Made by a program: the position numbers and the translations under genes
DNA from: Datura wrightii
Taxonomy: Eukaryota; Streptophyta; Magnoliopsida; Solanales; Solanaceae
Direction: 5' to 3'
Assembly: GCA_035772735.1 (NCBI GenBank)
Contig: JASDFA010000027.1
Coordinates: 36,562,001 to 36,626,000 of the forward strand
DNA length: 64,000 nucleotides
Notes under the pieces: generated by a model
The model's database searches: none
What the model was told of the DNA's origin: nothing
The model's input: the letters and a program-made list of their open reading frames with translations, nothing else
Part shown: piece after piece, positions 23,381 to 34,913 of the stretch
Layout of the letters: each line of letters begins with the position of its first letter
How positions within the stretch are numbered: position 1 is the stretch's first letter

Positions 23381-24122
23381 TCAAAGGAGAGGCAATGGAG
23401 GAGAAACCTTCTACAAACCGTCAGTAATAACCGGCTAGACCCAAGAAACTCCTAATATCAGATAGAGAAGTGGGTCTTTTCCAGTCCTTAACTACTGCAA
23501 TCTTTTGAGGATCTACCTGAATACCCTCACTGGAGACCACATGATTGAGAAATGCAACTGACTTCAGCCAGAACTCACACTTGCTAAATTTAGCAAAAAA
23601 CTGATGATCCCTAAGAGTTTGCAAAACTATTCTCATATGGTCTGCATGCTCCTCCTCTGTTCTGGAGTAAACTAGGATATCGTCTATAAAGACAATAATG
23701 AACATATCCAGGTACAGCTTGAATACCCTGTTCATCAGATCCATAAAAGCTGCAGGAGCATTGGTTAGCCCAAAAGACATAATTACGAAGTTGTAGTGAC
23801 CATACCAAGTTCTGAAGGCTATTTATAGAATGTCACATTCTCTGACCCTGAGCTGATGGTATCTTGATCTGAGATCTACCTTGGAAAAACAACTATCTCC
23901 TTGAAGTTGATCGAACAAGTCATCAATGTTGGGTAGAGGATACCTATTCTTGACTGTAACCTTTTTCAGCTGACGGTAGTCAATGCACATTCTAAGTGTA
24001 CCATCTTTCTTTTGCACGAATAGGACAGGGGCACCCCATGGAGAGATACTGGGTCTGATGAAGCCCTTATCTAAAAGGTCATTCAATTGTTCCTTTAATT
24101 CTTTAAGCTCGGCTGAAGCCAT
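23381..24122 (-). pseudogene. Reverse transcriptase of element B
   Basis: Frame 24122-23823 holds MASAELKELKEQLNDLLDKG, SPWGAPVLFVQKKDG, MCIDYRQLKKVT and FSKVDLRSRYHQLRV. Frame 23780-23421 holds MSFGLTNAPAAFMDLMN, the active site VFIDDILVYS and SFLGLAGYY. The break near 23822 (stop plus frame change) is at the same place as in D: after 'ECDI'. Catalytic Asp residues are conserved. Confidence 0.88.
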
Positions 24123-24828
24123 TCTATAAGGAGGAATTTAAATAGGATGAGTATAAAAAAAGGTCTATGTCGAAGTCCATTTTCCATTTGAGAGAGATTT
24201 TGGGAAGATCTTCAGGAAATACATCGGAGAACTCATTTACAACTGGAACTGAATGAAGTGTTGGGGTCTCGGAACTAGAATATTTGACCTTGACCAAGTG
24301 ATAAATATACCACTTTGTGATCATTTTCCTAGACTTAAGGTATGAGATGAACTGACCCTTAGGCGCTGACATACTACCCTTCCATTCTAGGAATGGTTCA
24401 TTAGGAAACTGAAATCTAATGACCCTAGTTCTCTAGACAACTGAAGCATAACAAGAATGTAACCAGTCCATGCCAAGAAGGAGGTCGAAGTCGACCATGT
24501 ATAACTCTACTATATAAAATGTGGTGACTTTATGTAACACTGTGATCGGGCAATCCCTATATGCCTAGCTAGCTCGAACTGACTCACCAACTGAAGTAGA
24601 CACTGAAAATAGCTCTGAGAGAATTTCTAGGCTAATGTCAAACTGGACAACAATGTAAGGAGTCATGAAAGAAAGTGTGGTTCCTGGATCTAGTAAAACA
24701 TACATATCTATCTAAAAGAGTCATAACATACCAGTTACTACATCAGGTGAGTTCTCCTAGTCATGATGAGAGGATAAAGCATAGAAGCAGTTTTGGCACT
24801 GTTCGACACCTGTACCTGAGGTAGTACC
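24123..24828 (-). pseudogene. Aspartic protease and protease-RT linker of element B
   Basis: Minus frames near 24640-24720 include LLDPGTTLSFMTPY (D-P-G-T active site), and near 24480-24510 DFDLLLGMDWLHSCYASV, the usual distal motif. Frame 24124-24372 (GQFISYLKSRKMI, then SDVFPEDLPK-like FSDVFPEDLP) is the linker into RT. Stops near 24540, 24590 and 24710 disable it. Confidence 0.78.
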
Positions 24829-25577
24829 CTACTGAGTTGAATGACCCGGCTGAGCTGCTGATATGGTGGACTGGGCCCTCCCTTGTCCTGCTGACGGACA
24901 ATCCCTCAATTTGTGACCCAACTGGACACAATCAAAACAACCTTCCTTGCCTAAATGACACTCACCCGGATGATTCTTGCCACACTTAAAACATACTGGA
25001 AAGATGCGGCTGCTGGAGAATTGACTTGGGACTAGGAGCCTGATGCTCCAACCTCCGATCCTTGCGAGACTTGGAAGAAGGAGCACTAGCTGATGAGGGT
25101 GCTGGAGGTCTCTGTTGCTGCTGGGGACGATTACCACCGCCTTACCTCTGTTGAGAGTACTCAAACTGTCCCGTCGTCGTGCATTTACTCTCCCTCTCTA
25201 TCTCCTTCAGTCTCTCTGCCTCTATATGCTGGGCATGAATAATGATCCTGGAGATGTCTATTTCGTTGATAAGCATGGACGTCCTGCACTCCTTGACTAC
25301 CAGATATGAAACTCCATTCACGAACTTCAGCATGCAAGCCTTCAGCTCCGCAACCATTTCGGGAGCATACTTTGATAGTTGGGCGAACTTCAAAGCATAC
25401 TCCTACACTGACATGTCATTTTGATACAATTTTACAAACTCAGCAGCCTTAGCTTCCCTTGATTCTCGGGGAAAGAATTTGTCTAGGATCGCAGTCACAA
25501 ACTCGTCCCACTTTACTGGGACTGCACCAACCCGTCTCCCTTCCTTCCACTAATTATACTATATCTGCACTTTCAAC
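24829..25577 (-). pseudogene. Gag C-terminal two-thirds of element B
   Basis: From the F insertion point leftward the frame reads GAVPVKWDEFVTAILDKFFP and AAEFVKLYQNDMSV (25390-25540), then the capsid end (25142-25393, KFAQLSKYAPEMVAELKAC), then two zinc knuckles. CFKCGKNHPGEC and CFDCVQLGHKLRDC (about 24895-25000) are both intact. The N-terminal third lies 33 kb away at 58606-58931, because element F sits between. Stops near 25550 and 25395. Confidence 0.85.
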
Positions 25578-27215
25578 TGATGTGCTATGGGTTTACAACA
25601 CTTTCGATGCTTAAAACTGAGAAAATATGCATGGTCTTAGGTGTATTTATACAAATATGATGCACTTTTGCTTTGTTTTCTGGGAAATAAGTGTTGTAGT
25701 TGAAAGCTGTGAAATAAGGATAAAGAGTGCAAAAATTAAACCAAGTACAAACTTCAGTATGAGCCGTACTGTAAGTTGTGGTAAACTTTAGAAAGATATG
25801 CACAAGGTACTGGCCAGTTACGACTCTTGGTACGACCTATACCCTCCTGGTACGAGCCATACTACGAGTCATGGAAAATATCAAAGAATGCACTTTGATT
25901 AGTCTCCTGATATAGATGGAAACCACGATTCATGATGACTACCTACGACCCGTACTAAGGAGCCGTTATGAAGTTCAGAACAAAATTGAATGACAGATCC
26001 CATGGTATGAAACGAAACCATGAGTCATAGAAGCAAGGTACGAGCCGTACCAAGACACTCATGGAAATATTCATAGGATGCCAGATATCTCAGATCCAAA
26101 CCATGACAGGATTGTAAAAGTGAAGCTACAACTCGTATGATTAAGTTACGAGTCGTAGGAGAAGGAGGAAATAGTTAATTATTTTTCCCTCTTAATTTAG
26201 GAAAGGTTTCTAATAATTTGTATAAATACTTTTCTAGGTTATTTTTGTTAGCAGATTTTAGAGCATGACTACTTTGAAGGAGAATTCGACTTTTGGGAGA
26301 TTCTTCTCGAGTTTTCCAATAATCTTGGGTTTTACTTCATTGTTCTTAAATTGATCAAAGTTGAATTGTGCAATAACCAAGTGGATTTTATTTCAATCGT
26401 CATTGTAAGTTCTTTAATTATGTTTTCTTCAATGAATGCTAACTCTTTGCATTCAATCATGAGAGGCTAAAAGCTCCACAACTAGGATTGTGGGAACCAT
26501 GGTGAATTAACAAACTAAGGGTTGCACAAAGTGAGTCAAAACCAATATGAATGCTTGTATTGTCTTCTCTTCAATCTTAAACGTTTCTTAACGGAGCACA
26601 ATTTTAGGACTTGCCCCAATTCTCTATTTGCTTCAAACTAGAGAAGTAGAAATTAGAAAAAGAGAAGAACAACAAAGCCTTGAATCCTATGATTCATTGT
26701 ATAACTTGAGTTGCGATCGCAGGATAGTTAAAGAGAAGAACTACAAAGCCTTCAATTCTATGATTCATTGTATAACTTGAGTTGCGGTCACAGGATAGTT
26801 AATTTGGAACAAATTGACAATGGTAAAGGTGAAATCACTCAAGATACCTAATCCGGTAATTGAGTATAGTTATCCAATAGGGACGAGCAAGTTGTTTGGG
26901 TAAACCTAAGTTATCAGTTCTATAAGCTAAGTATTGGGATAGATCAAAAGTGTAAATTTGAAGTAGTTATGAATCTATAGGGAACACCTCCCTAGTTAAC
27001 TGCATGAACTTGATAACAACTTAAATTTTCAATACTATTAAGTGTTTACTTCTTCAAAATCCCCCATTCGAAGATAATAGAACTAAAAGTCTAAATCCTA
27101 GCATTATTCTACATCATGACCATATTTTTTGTGGGATTGAACCCAACCTTTGTTGGGTTCTTTATTGATAATGTCTGCATCATACTTTTTCAAGGGAGTG
27201 ATTTGAGCGTTATCA
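25578..27215 (+). repeat. 5' LTR of element F (1.64 kb)
   Basis: Starts TGATGTGCTATGGGTTTAC, ends GCGTTATCA four bases before the PBS. Matches 57079-58605 throughout. Differences include a duplicated block here (GAGAAGAACTACAAAGCC near 26731 repeats sequence near 26661) and about 26 bases near the end missing from the other copy. A patch of ACGAGTCGT-like motifs spans 25820-26160, including a hairpin at 26126-26158. Confidence 0.9.
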
Positions 27216-27340
27216 AAACTGGCGTTGTTGCCGGGGAATACGGCTTAGGATTAAAGTAATTTCCTTGTTTAACTTTTAGTCGTTATTTCCTCATTTATGA
27301 TTTCTTTTATTTTTGACACCCACAGGTTGCCAATTGGTGA
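27216..27340 (+). other. Primer-binding site and leader of element F
   Basis: TGGCGTTGTTGCCGGGGAA (27220-27238) is near-identical to the Athila-type PBS I remember (TGGCGCCGTTGCCGGGGA). The leader up to the gag ATG at 27341 is only 100 bases and AT-rich. Confidence 0.85.
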
Positions 27341-27370
27341 ATGCCAAGTACTCGACGAAGCAGAAACCCT
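27341..27370 (+). pseudogene. First ten codons of element F gag
   Basis: ATG at 27341 opens MPSTRRSRNP, a basic start typical of Athila gag. The frame is interrupted by solo LTR H at 27371. It resumes at 28927, where the duplicated ACCCT lets the frame continue as NPLIPLDLELELTLQ. The start was chosen because it is the first ATG after the PBS and is in frame with what follows the insertion. Confidence 0.7.
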
Positions 27371-28926
27371 TGATGTCACCCAAATTACACCTCGCAATCG
27401 AGATATAAAGCGGTCGATGTCAATATAGAACCAAACAAAGGTTGAGGTCGATCCCATAGGGAATACGGAAAGAACTTGAGTTAATGCGAATAGCTATTAC
27501 CATCGGGTTACTTATTTCCTAAGGGGGAAAGAAATAAACTACTAAACAAGATTTAAAACTACTAAATGCTTAAGTCAAATTAGGTTTTTATTCAATTAAC
27601 AACTTGACTAGGACTGTGTTCCCCAAGACTTCACAACCACAAGGCTTTTACACTAGTGATCTATTCCGGTGTTTAACATGCAATATCGGTAAGTAAGGTT
27701 CACCTAAATGGTTGATCCCCTATCTAGATGATTATCACCACGCAACTTGGTCCGTATACTGGTTTATGCTTAATTAACTCTTACCCTTAATATCAGATTA
27801 GCTATCCCTGGACAAGTTCAAGCTATTAGATGAGGGTTGATAGCCTCAAATCTCTGTTGTTAATCTCTTTTCCCATTCACTACTTCCTTGATTCGGTAAG
27901 TAAGAATAAGGCGAGTTCTAACATTTGCAACCTTTAAGAAATAATTAAAATGAATGGAAACATAATACATGCATTAAACCCCATTCAAGAATCACTAAGT
28001 GTTTAACCTATGTGTGTTAATTCATCTTGGTTCCCACAACCCTAGTTATGGGTTTAGCTACTCATGTTTGAATAATCACAATCACAAAATATTGAATAAA
28101 TCATAATTGCAACTTACAAATTATTGTAGAAGAAAACCAAGTAAATTGAATAGAACTCCAAACTTGATGAATAAATTCCAATGTTGCTTTTGATCCTCAA
28201 ACTCATGAACAAAATTGTAAACTTTGTTTTTTGAACCAAGAATAATAGTACAACACCAAAATCTATGTGAAATATAGTAATAATAAAATGTCTGTCAAAA
28301 ATAAACCTAAACAATGTATTTATAGTTCCTAAGAAACCTTTTCCTAATTAAAACTGGAACCCAGATCGTCAGTGGTAACGGGCTATGTAACAACTCATTA
28401 GGTCCCTTGACGAGTCGTGATCAATGAATTGTAGGCATCCTCAGTCTTAAGCCCAATCGTGGCAACAGGTCACCTAACTTCTTCAAATCTCCAGTGTATC
28501 CTATGATTGTCTCCAGTGATCTCCCAATGAGTCGTATAGTTCACTAACGACTCGTTATGTCTTTCATTATCTCCATTGGTTACTTCTTCAATAATTCATC
28601 TCCTAGTCTTCACGACTGGCTTCACGACTTGTTACCAGATGTAACGAGTCATGCCTTCAACCCAATTTACATTGTTCCTTCATCTTTAAAACTCGATATT
28701 TTCCCACGAACTCAGCAACGAGTCGTGCTAAGTGCCAACAACTCATGAAATGCCTAGCAGCCTCCTGTTTAGTTGTTTTAAGAATTAATTTTCCCATTTC
28801 ACTTTCAAACCTATTTTTTCCTACAATATTAAGCACAAAACGCATCATACCTACATAAACATACCCAGAATGTGCATAATTTCTTCGTTTTAAGCATCGA
28901 AAATGCCGTAAAATCACGGCACGTCA
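27371..28926 (-). mobile_element. Solo LTR H, Athila-like, inside F gag
   Basis: A 1556-base block runs TGATGTCACCC...GGCACGTCA and is flanked by perfect ACCCT repeats (27366-27370 and 28927-28931). In reverse complement it begins TGACGTGCCGTGATTTTACG, and its next bases (TTTTCGATGCTTAAAAC) match the start of F's own LTR. It is therefore a related family in the opposite orientation. No PBS, PPT or ORF is present. A patch of ACGAGTCGT-like motifs lies at 28370-28750. It is best explained by LTR-LTR recombination after insertion. Confidence 0.88.
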
Positions 28927-29760
28927 ACCCTCTAATTCCACTTGATCTTGAGCTAGAGCTAACACTACAAAAAAATGGAAAATGCTGAGCAGAGAGTGGC
29001 ATGATTGGTAGAATAAGCTCGTCAAGCTGAGTTAGCTTGGCAGACAATGCTTCAGGAAGCCGAGGATGCTCACGATGAGGTGGTAAATGTTGGCTGCCAT
29101 GGTAGGGGTAATAGAGGCCAAAGATATGCTCCTCGATTTTATGATGATGATGACCCGGATACTGATAAGGTCGGTCAATAGGAGCCATTGTACCTCCACC
29201 TGTGCCTGCTGGGGCAAGGTTTGATATCACTAGTACCATGATCCAGTTGCTTAACATGAAAGGGGTGTTTAGTGATCATGTAGCTAACTATGCTAATCTA
29301 CACCTGATGAACTTCATTGGTATATGCAAGGCATACAGGTTACCAGGTGTAAGCCAGGATGCCATACGATTGCAACACTTTCCATTCTCTCTGTCTGGAG
29401 AGGCCACGTTATGTTTATCGGAGTTGCCCGACAACTCCGTTACCAACTAGAGGGAGCTAATGTAAGCCTTCTTAGAAAGGTTCTTCCCACCTTCCAGGAT
29501 GCCGCAGCTAAAGTATGAGATCTATAATTTCCGGCAGTTGAAGACTGAGGTACTACATGAGACTTAGTTGAGATTTAAGAAGAAGCTGACTAAGTGCCCA
29601 AATCATAAAATTCCTGATAATAGTTTGCTGGAAATTTTTTATAGGTCTTTGAACAACAGCACCGAGGCTGTAGAGGAACGGTGGCAAGAGGAGCATTGAT
29701 GAGTCACTCATGGGAGAAAGCGACTATCATACTTGACCGAGTGACTAAGATGAACAGGGT
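28927..29760 (+). pseudogene. Gag capsid region of element F
   Basis: Frames with a few breaks read FDITSTMIQLLNMKGVFS, NLHLMNFIGICKAYRLPGV, DAIRLQHFPFSLSGEA and LSELPDNSVT (29220-29450). These are followed by YEIYNFRQLKTEVLHET and KCPNHKIPDNSLLEIFYRSL (29515-29655), then LMSHSWEKATIILDRVTKMN (29690-29755). This is the Athila-style capsid order. Stops at 28988, 29449 and 29564, with frame changes near 29400-29520, disable it. The frame is lost at 29761, where the duplicated ORF2 block begins; the gag end is found again near 51035. Confidence 0.85.
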
Positions 29761-30154
29761 CTTATGGTACGGACCCTCATACGATCAAGGTATCTCACTA
29801 CGAGTCATACCTGGTGATCGTACCACTACTCAAAGAGGGTCAAGTTCAAAAGAAACAGTACGACCCTTAGTAAACTCGTGGAATCCAACTACGACCCGTA
29901 ACACGAGTCGTATAAAAACACAGAGAAACAAAATGTCCTGGAATATCTCCTATGACTAGTGGTACGAACTGTACCAACATGGTACGAATCATATCAACAA
30001 GTCATGATAGTGCTATGAGATACTACGAGTCTTAGTATGGATCATACCACTTGGGTATGACTCGTACTGATGACTCGTGGTAAAATACTAAATATGATTT
30101 TCTTGCTTCCTTTTTCTGAGATCACACATAGTAACTTTTTTCTCCAAAGGTACA
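29761..30154 (+). repeat. Pre-ORF2 untranslated block, duplicate copy 1
   Basis: Matches 52979-53362. It is dense in ACGACTCGT/ACGAGTCGT variants (for example ACACGAGTCGTATA near 29900). It ends in a weakened version of the splice-acceptor seen in copy 2: AGTAACTTTTTTCTCCAAAG (30130-30149) just before ATG 30155. Confidence 0.75.
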
Positions 30155-31257
30155 ATGACAATGAACAGGAGAGAAACCAAGAAGGCCCAGGAAAAGGAGG
30201 CCGGAGTTGAGATTGTTGCTCGGAGGGGCTTGAGGGATGAGGCGTCCGCATCTGAGCAGGAGAAGGGATCCCCTAGTAGTTTGGTGGAGGAATACAAAGT
30301 AGACACAGATGATAAAGATGAGCCATGGGCATAGGCCAAGACTCAGGACGAAGCTTCTTCAACCACACCTACCGAAGCTCCCCAGTCCAAGGAGGGAGCC
30401 GAGGATCAACCTCAGGAGTCCGATAGTGGCTCCAATGCTGACGAAGGGTCACGAGACCCAATCTAAAGATGGAGCAGATGAGGCTGGGTCTGAGGAGGAA
30501 GCCTAAGATAATGAGATGATCAGAACTCGCCTCCAGAGAGTCAGACCATGAGGTGGCAGCTGCCCGATGCGCAGGAAATCTATGAGCAGGGTCTAGCTCT
30601 CACCTCCAAGTAGCACCCCGGGCAGAGTATTCAGGAGGAATCGCAGATCCTGACCGGTGCACTAAATGGGGTTGAGGAGATGAAGCGGATCTTCAGTTTC
30701 TATAGGTTTGATTGGATTTCTAGAACTCCTGACCGCTATGGTGCTGATTAGTTAGGGAGTTCTACGCCAATTACTTGGAAACAATGGAGCAGAAAGAAAA
30801 GGCTAGGCATAGACTGAAAGAGCAACCCAAGCTTGATAATGTGGTGGTCTGGGTACAAGCAGTTGACATCTTAGAGAGGACCATTTCCTGGATGCTTTAT
30901 GGGCCTCAGTTCGGAGCTCCAGATGCCACAGTTGAATTCGACTACAGAGTAGATGCCTTGAAAAGGGTAAAGCAGCTGGGCCACGAGGAGAGACAGAGTC
31001 AGGTGAGATGGCTAGTGACCGTAATAGCTGAGGACAAGGAGGAGGTAAAGTGGGTGACCAGTGGTCAGCAGGTCACCAAAGCTTCACTAAACTTCATAAC
31101 AAAGGCCTGCTGGATACTGGTTAGCCGTAGGTTGGCACCGACAGTGAATGACAACACCCTCAGTGCAGACAAAGAAGCATTTGTGGCGTGTATCATGTCT
31201 AGATAAGCCATCAACATCCCATAAGTAATTGTGGAGGAGATTCAGGGTCGTGCTATG
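30155..31257 (+). pseudogene. ORF2, duplicate copy 1, N-terminal part (Transposase_32-like)
   Basis: ATG 30155 opens MTMNRRETKKAQEKEAG, then an acidic Glu/Ser-rich region. A conserved domain follows (about 30640-31205) with RIFSFYRFDW, FYANYLETMEQKEKARHRLK, LYGPQFGAPDATVEFDYRV and VTKASLNFITKACWILVSRR. Its shape, LYGP...EFDYR... then W..L...RL.PT..DN, matches what I recall as the plant 'Transposase_32' family (PF20167), of unknown activity despite the name. Several stops and frameshifts are present. It is cut at 31257 by element E; the C-terminal part continues at 48322. Confidence 0.7.
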
Positions 31258-32645
31258 TGATGAGTTCGTAATTTACCAACTCATTATTAAACATGAGCTT
31301 TTGCTTGATTTTCAAGTCATATAGGAGGATTTTATGCTCTCTCTCTTTTGTTTTTGCAAGCATTCAACTTAAAGAGTGAAGGAATTGGACAAAAGCATGG
31401 AGCTAAAGAAGAGCACCGGCATTCCACCGGATGGGACCGGTGAAACGCTGGCCAAACGCAGGAGCCTACTATGTTGAAGTGGAAGGTGCACTGGCAAAAT
31501 GTGGATCAGCACCTATGAACCGCCGGTGCCAACGCCAACCATAGAAAGAGTCACTAGCCCCCAGCTTCATTGAAGCGGCGTCCCGTAGTTAGGCACTAGT
31601 CAAACGTCGGTGTCTTACAAGTGAAGCCGTTGTTAGTAGGGCAGAATCGCCCAGCATAAAATTAGAGGAGCATTATTTAACCTACTTTTGTATGTTCTTT
31701 AAAAAGGTACTGAACATTCCATTCTAAAAGCATCAGAATATTGTATTGTATTGAATAGCTTTTAATTTTCTAGAGAGAGAAAGAAGAGAGTTAGCTTTTC
31801 TTCACTTTTTTCTTCTTCTTCCTCAAGGTACAAACCTCCATTGAGGACAGATCTGAGCTTTCTATTACTCCTAATGATGAATTTTATGAATTTATTTGTC
31901 AACATGCTTTTTTATTATTCATCTATGAGTAGCTAAATAGTTTGATAGAGGTGTGCATGATTGGGAATAAATTGGACTAGATATTACTAGATTGATTTTA
32001 TAGTTACTCATTTAATATAAATCTGTTGTATTGTCCAAGTTATAATTGAATTATCCATAGTTACACATGTGGGTTATGTTTTACTTATTTTATTTTTGCT
32101 TGAAAAAAGGGAATAGAATATGGGTGAGAAAATAATGGTGGGTATTTGGGTTTTAATTATGTGGGGTTGGGCTAGAGATAGCCAAAACCCATTCTCATAC
32201 ACCCATTAAAGAGTTTAGGCTAGAGATAGTTCAATTCTTGCCTAAGTTATAGTGAATGAATTAATTGAGATCTTGGGGTTTGATAAAACTCAAGAAAAAA
32301 GGCATCCAAGTGGTTGAAAAACATCGGATGCCACTTTATCTACAGTTATTTATGCTTGTGAGTAATAATTAATTTTTTAGTTAATTCTAATCCGATTGAT
32401 GCCCCATCAATAGCACACTCCTGTCCCTTGCTCATATTTATTCATTCGATTTGGTTGCCTTGTTTTATTTGGTAGTTGATTTTAATTCAAATTATGATCT
32501 CACTTTTTCCTAACATTTATTTTTCCATTTTTAATGAAATAATGCAATTTAGTTCAATTCAATAGACAACTTTTGTGTCATCCAATTGCTATTCCCTATG
32601 GATTCGATCTTGACTTTTAGTTGGGTATTTATATTACGACGATCG
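31258..32645 (+). repeat. Element E LTR, forward arm (about 1.39 kb)
   Basis: Starts TGATGAGTTCGTAATTTACC and runs in plus orientation through an LTR-like body, with AGTTGGGTATTTATATTACG near 32618 as in related LTR ends. It stops within CGATCG at 32640-32645, short of a usual ...ATCA end and without a PBS. Its first 345 bases are the reverse complement of 32646-32990. A GC-rich patch with CACCGG/CCGGTG motifs lies at 31415-31640. Confidence 0.7.
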
Positions 32646-32990
32646 TTTCTCCAGTGCCCAACCACGGGACGCAGTGACTCCTGCTATGGTTCGGTGTTGG
32701 CACCCATGATTTGTAGGTGTTGATCCATGTACCATCGGTGCACCTTACACTTCAACATAGTGGGCTCCTGTGTTTGGCCGGCGTTTTGCCTCCCATCCTG
32801 TGGAACGCTAGTCCTCTTCTTTAGCTCCATGCTTTTATTAAATTCCTTGATTTCTATCTTTAAATTGAATGCCTGCGAAAACAAAAGAGAAAGTGCATAA
32901 AATTCCTCCTATATGACTTGAAAACCAAGCAAAAACTTATATTTAAAAGCCTAATGAGTTGGTAAATTACCAACTCATCAAACCCCCAAA
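32646..32990 (-). repeat. Element E LTR, inverted arm (345 bases)
   Basis: In minus sense starts TGATGAGTTGGTAAATTACC directly after the PPT. It follows the same sequence as the forward arm until AAACG (about 32646), where it joins the forward arm tail to tail. It contains a perfect palindromic core GAGTTGGTAAATTACCAACTC (32964-32984, read in either direction apart from the centre). Confidence 0.75.
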
Positions 32991-34913
32991 CTTGAACCAT
33001 TATTTATTCTCAAGTAAGGCAATTCTTTACAACTGAACCATTGGAGGAAGCATGTCATTCTACATGAGATTTTGCACAAGGGACCACTAAGACTCAGACA
33101 ACCCCAAAATCTCTCACCAACTCAAAGAAAAAGAAGAGACTCAACACTATATGCAAATTCTTCAAGAGATGACCACAATCAATTGACATGATTCACATTT
33201 GATTCCAAAACAATGGGAATGGTTGATCAAAGAAAGCTTATATAGAATCTTAATTCATTAAGAATTCACATTCAAAGTTTGCCTCAAATCTCACTGCGTT
33301 CTTGCCTCTTTTGGCACGCGCAAGCATATTTCCTAAGGAAGTGATGACCCTAACATCGAGAGAGAATCCCATTTAATTTATAAACAATTCACATTCAAAG
33401 TGATTATACAATGAAACAATTATGCTCACTCTTGCAAAGAAATTCTCATGCACACAACTTGACTCATAGGCTTGCCCTTCGTGTAACTCGCCACTAATGT
33501 AGAGTTGTTACATTTAAATTCAATTAGGACTTGGAGGTCATGATGAAGGCTAGGGGTAAAGGTAGGATGGCTTTTTTGTTTTAGTGATTAGAACCTCCCT
33601 ATTTCCCTTTTATGAACCTTATTGCATACTCCATTTTCTCTTGAGATCACCCCCACCTTATCTCTCCTTGAACAACATTTTCACTTTTGACACAAGAGCC
33701 ATCTTTATCTCTCCTTAGTTACTACTCTTAATATCATTTAAGAAAGAGGCAGCACCTTTCCACAATTCGGTTCTTTTCACCTAACCAATTCATTCATTTC
33801 TTCATAATGTGGTGCCTCACATTGAAGCTCACATCATTTTTCCCATTTTTCTTTTTTGCAACCCACAAACTTAGGCTTTTGCCTCATCTTTTCCTTTTCT
33901 ATTCCCACACTTTTGGGACTCAAGCATCACTTTCACATTTCTTCTCCCAACTAGCACTAGGGAGGATGGGTGCCAAAGAGGGATTACAAAGGGGTAATAG
34001 GCTTGTAATGTGGTTCTCAAGGAAAAGGTTTGAAGGCTCAACATTGGATAGAAAGGATTCGTGCTCAAGGAGGTCATATGGGTGAAGTAGCTATTTAAAG
34101 AAAGCCTAAAATCATGTTATAAGTGTAACTACATCTAGGATTTCTCCTTGACTCACACTTGGGGAAAGTTCTAGACAACCATTTATGCATGAGAATTCAG
34201 CTAACACCTCACCTTATAAAGCATCATCCTCCAAGGGGTTCACATAATTTTCATAACCACAACAAGAGTATGACTTAAAACATGATAACATGTGAATCAA
34301 AAGCCAAACAAGGATTGTGCAACTTATGACAAGAACACTCATCTTTTAAATTCAAATGCCCCTTTTTTCTTCGAAATTTATTTTTCTTTTCAATGCCATT
34401 TCAAAAAAAAATTGGTGGTATCTCTCAGAAGCCATCACGATCATTGACTCAAAAAGAACTCAAACTCGGAATTTTCCCTCAAGAAAGTTGCCTCTCAAAA
34501 TCCATCATTGGGAAATTCTACTCGGTCGATAATAAAAGAAAGAAAAAAATTGCTCATTGGGAAAGAACCGTGGCATAAAGAATACCCCTGGACTTTATTT
34601 ACTGACTACTATGAACAAAAGCGATAATCAAAACATAGGTCAACAACATTTTGCAATTTGAAACAACCCATCATTGGCACTAATACTTCAACAAACAACA
34701 ATTCTTTTAACAAAATTCCTGACAAGGGCATTCATTCACAATTAAAAGCTAACAATCAACTAGAGCATCAAAAGTTTGGCCCGACAATGGTGACACAAAG
34801 ACCAACAAAATACTAACAAAAGGGATACACACCCCATCCCCAACCATGAATGTATATTATCCCCAATGTATATCTAAAGAATAAAAAGGGTGGTGGGAAC
34901 TCTATGAAGCAGC
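32991..34913 (-). other. Polypurine tract and long 3' UTR of element E
   Basis: Minus sense AAGTTTGGGGGTT (33003-32991) abuts the LTR start, so it is the PPT. The 1.9 kb between it and the ORF2 stop is non-coding: short ORFs on both strands (for example 33807-34085 plus) have no recognisable similarity. Long 3' UTRs are usual in Athila-like elements. Confidence 0.65.

Noticed and set aside
25820..26160. CRISPR-like array
   Set aside because: Motifs are short, irregularly spaced, in both directions and in a plant retrotransposon LTR; there are no cas genes.
31258..32990. Foldback or hAT-like transposon with 300-base terminal inverted repeats
   Set aside because: One arm follows a PPT and the body has LTR character, so inverted LTR copies of element E explain it better; no transposase and no matching DNA-transposon target duplication.
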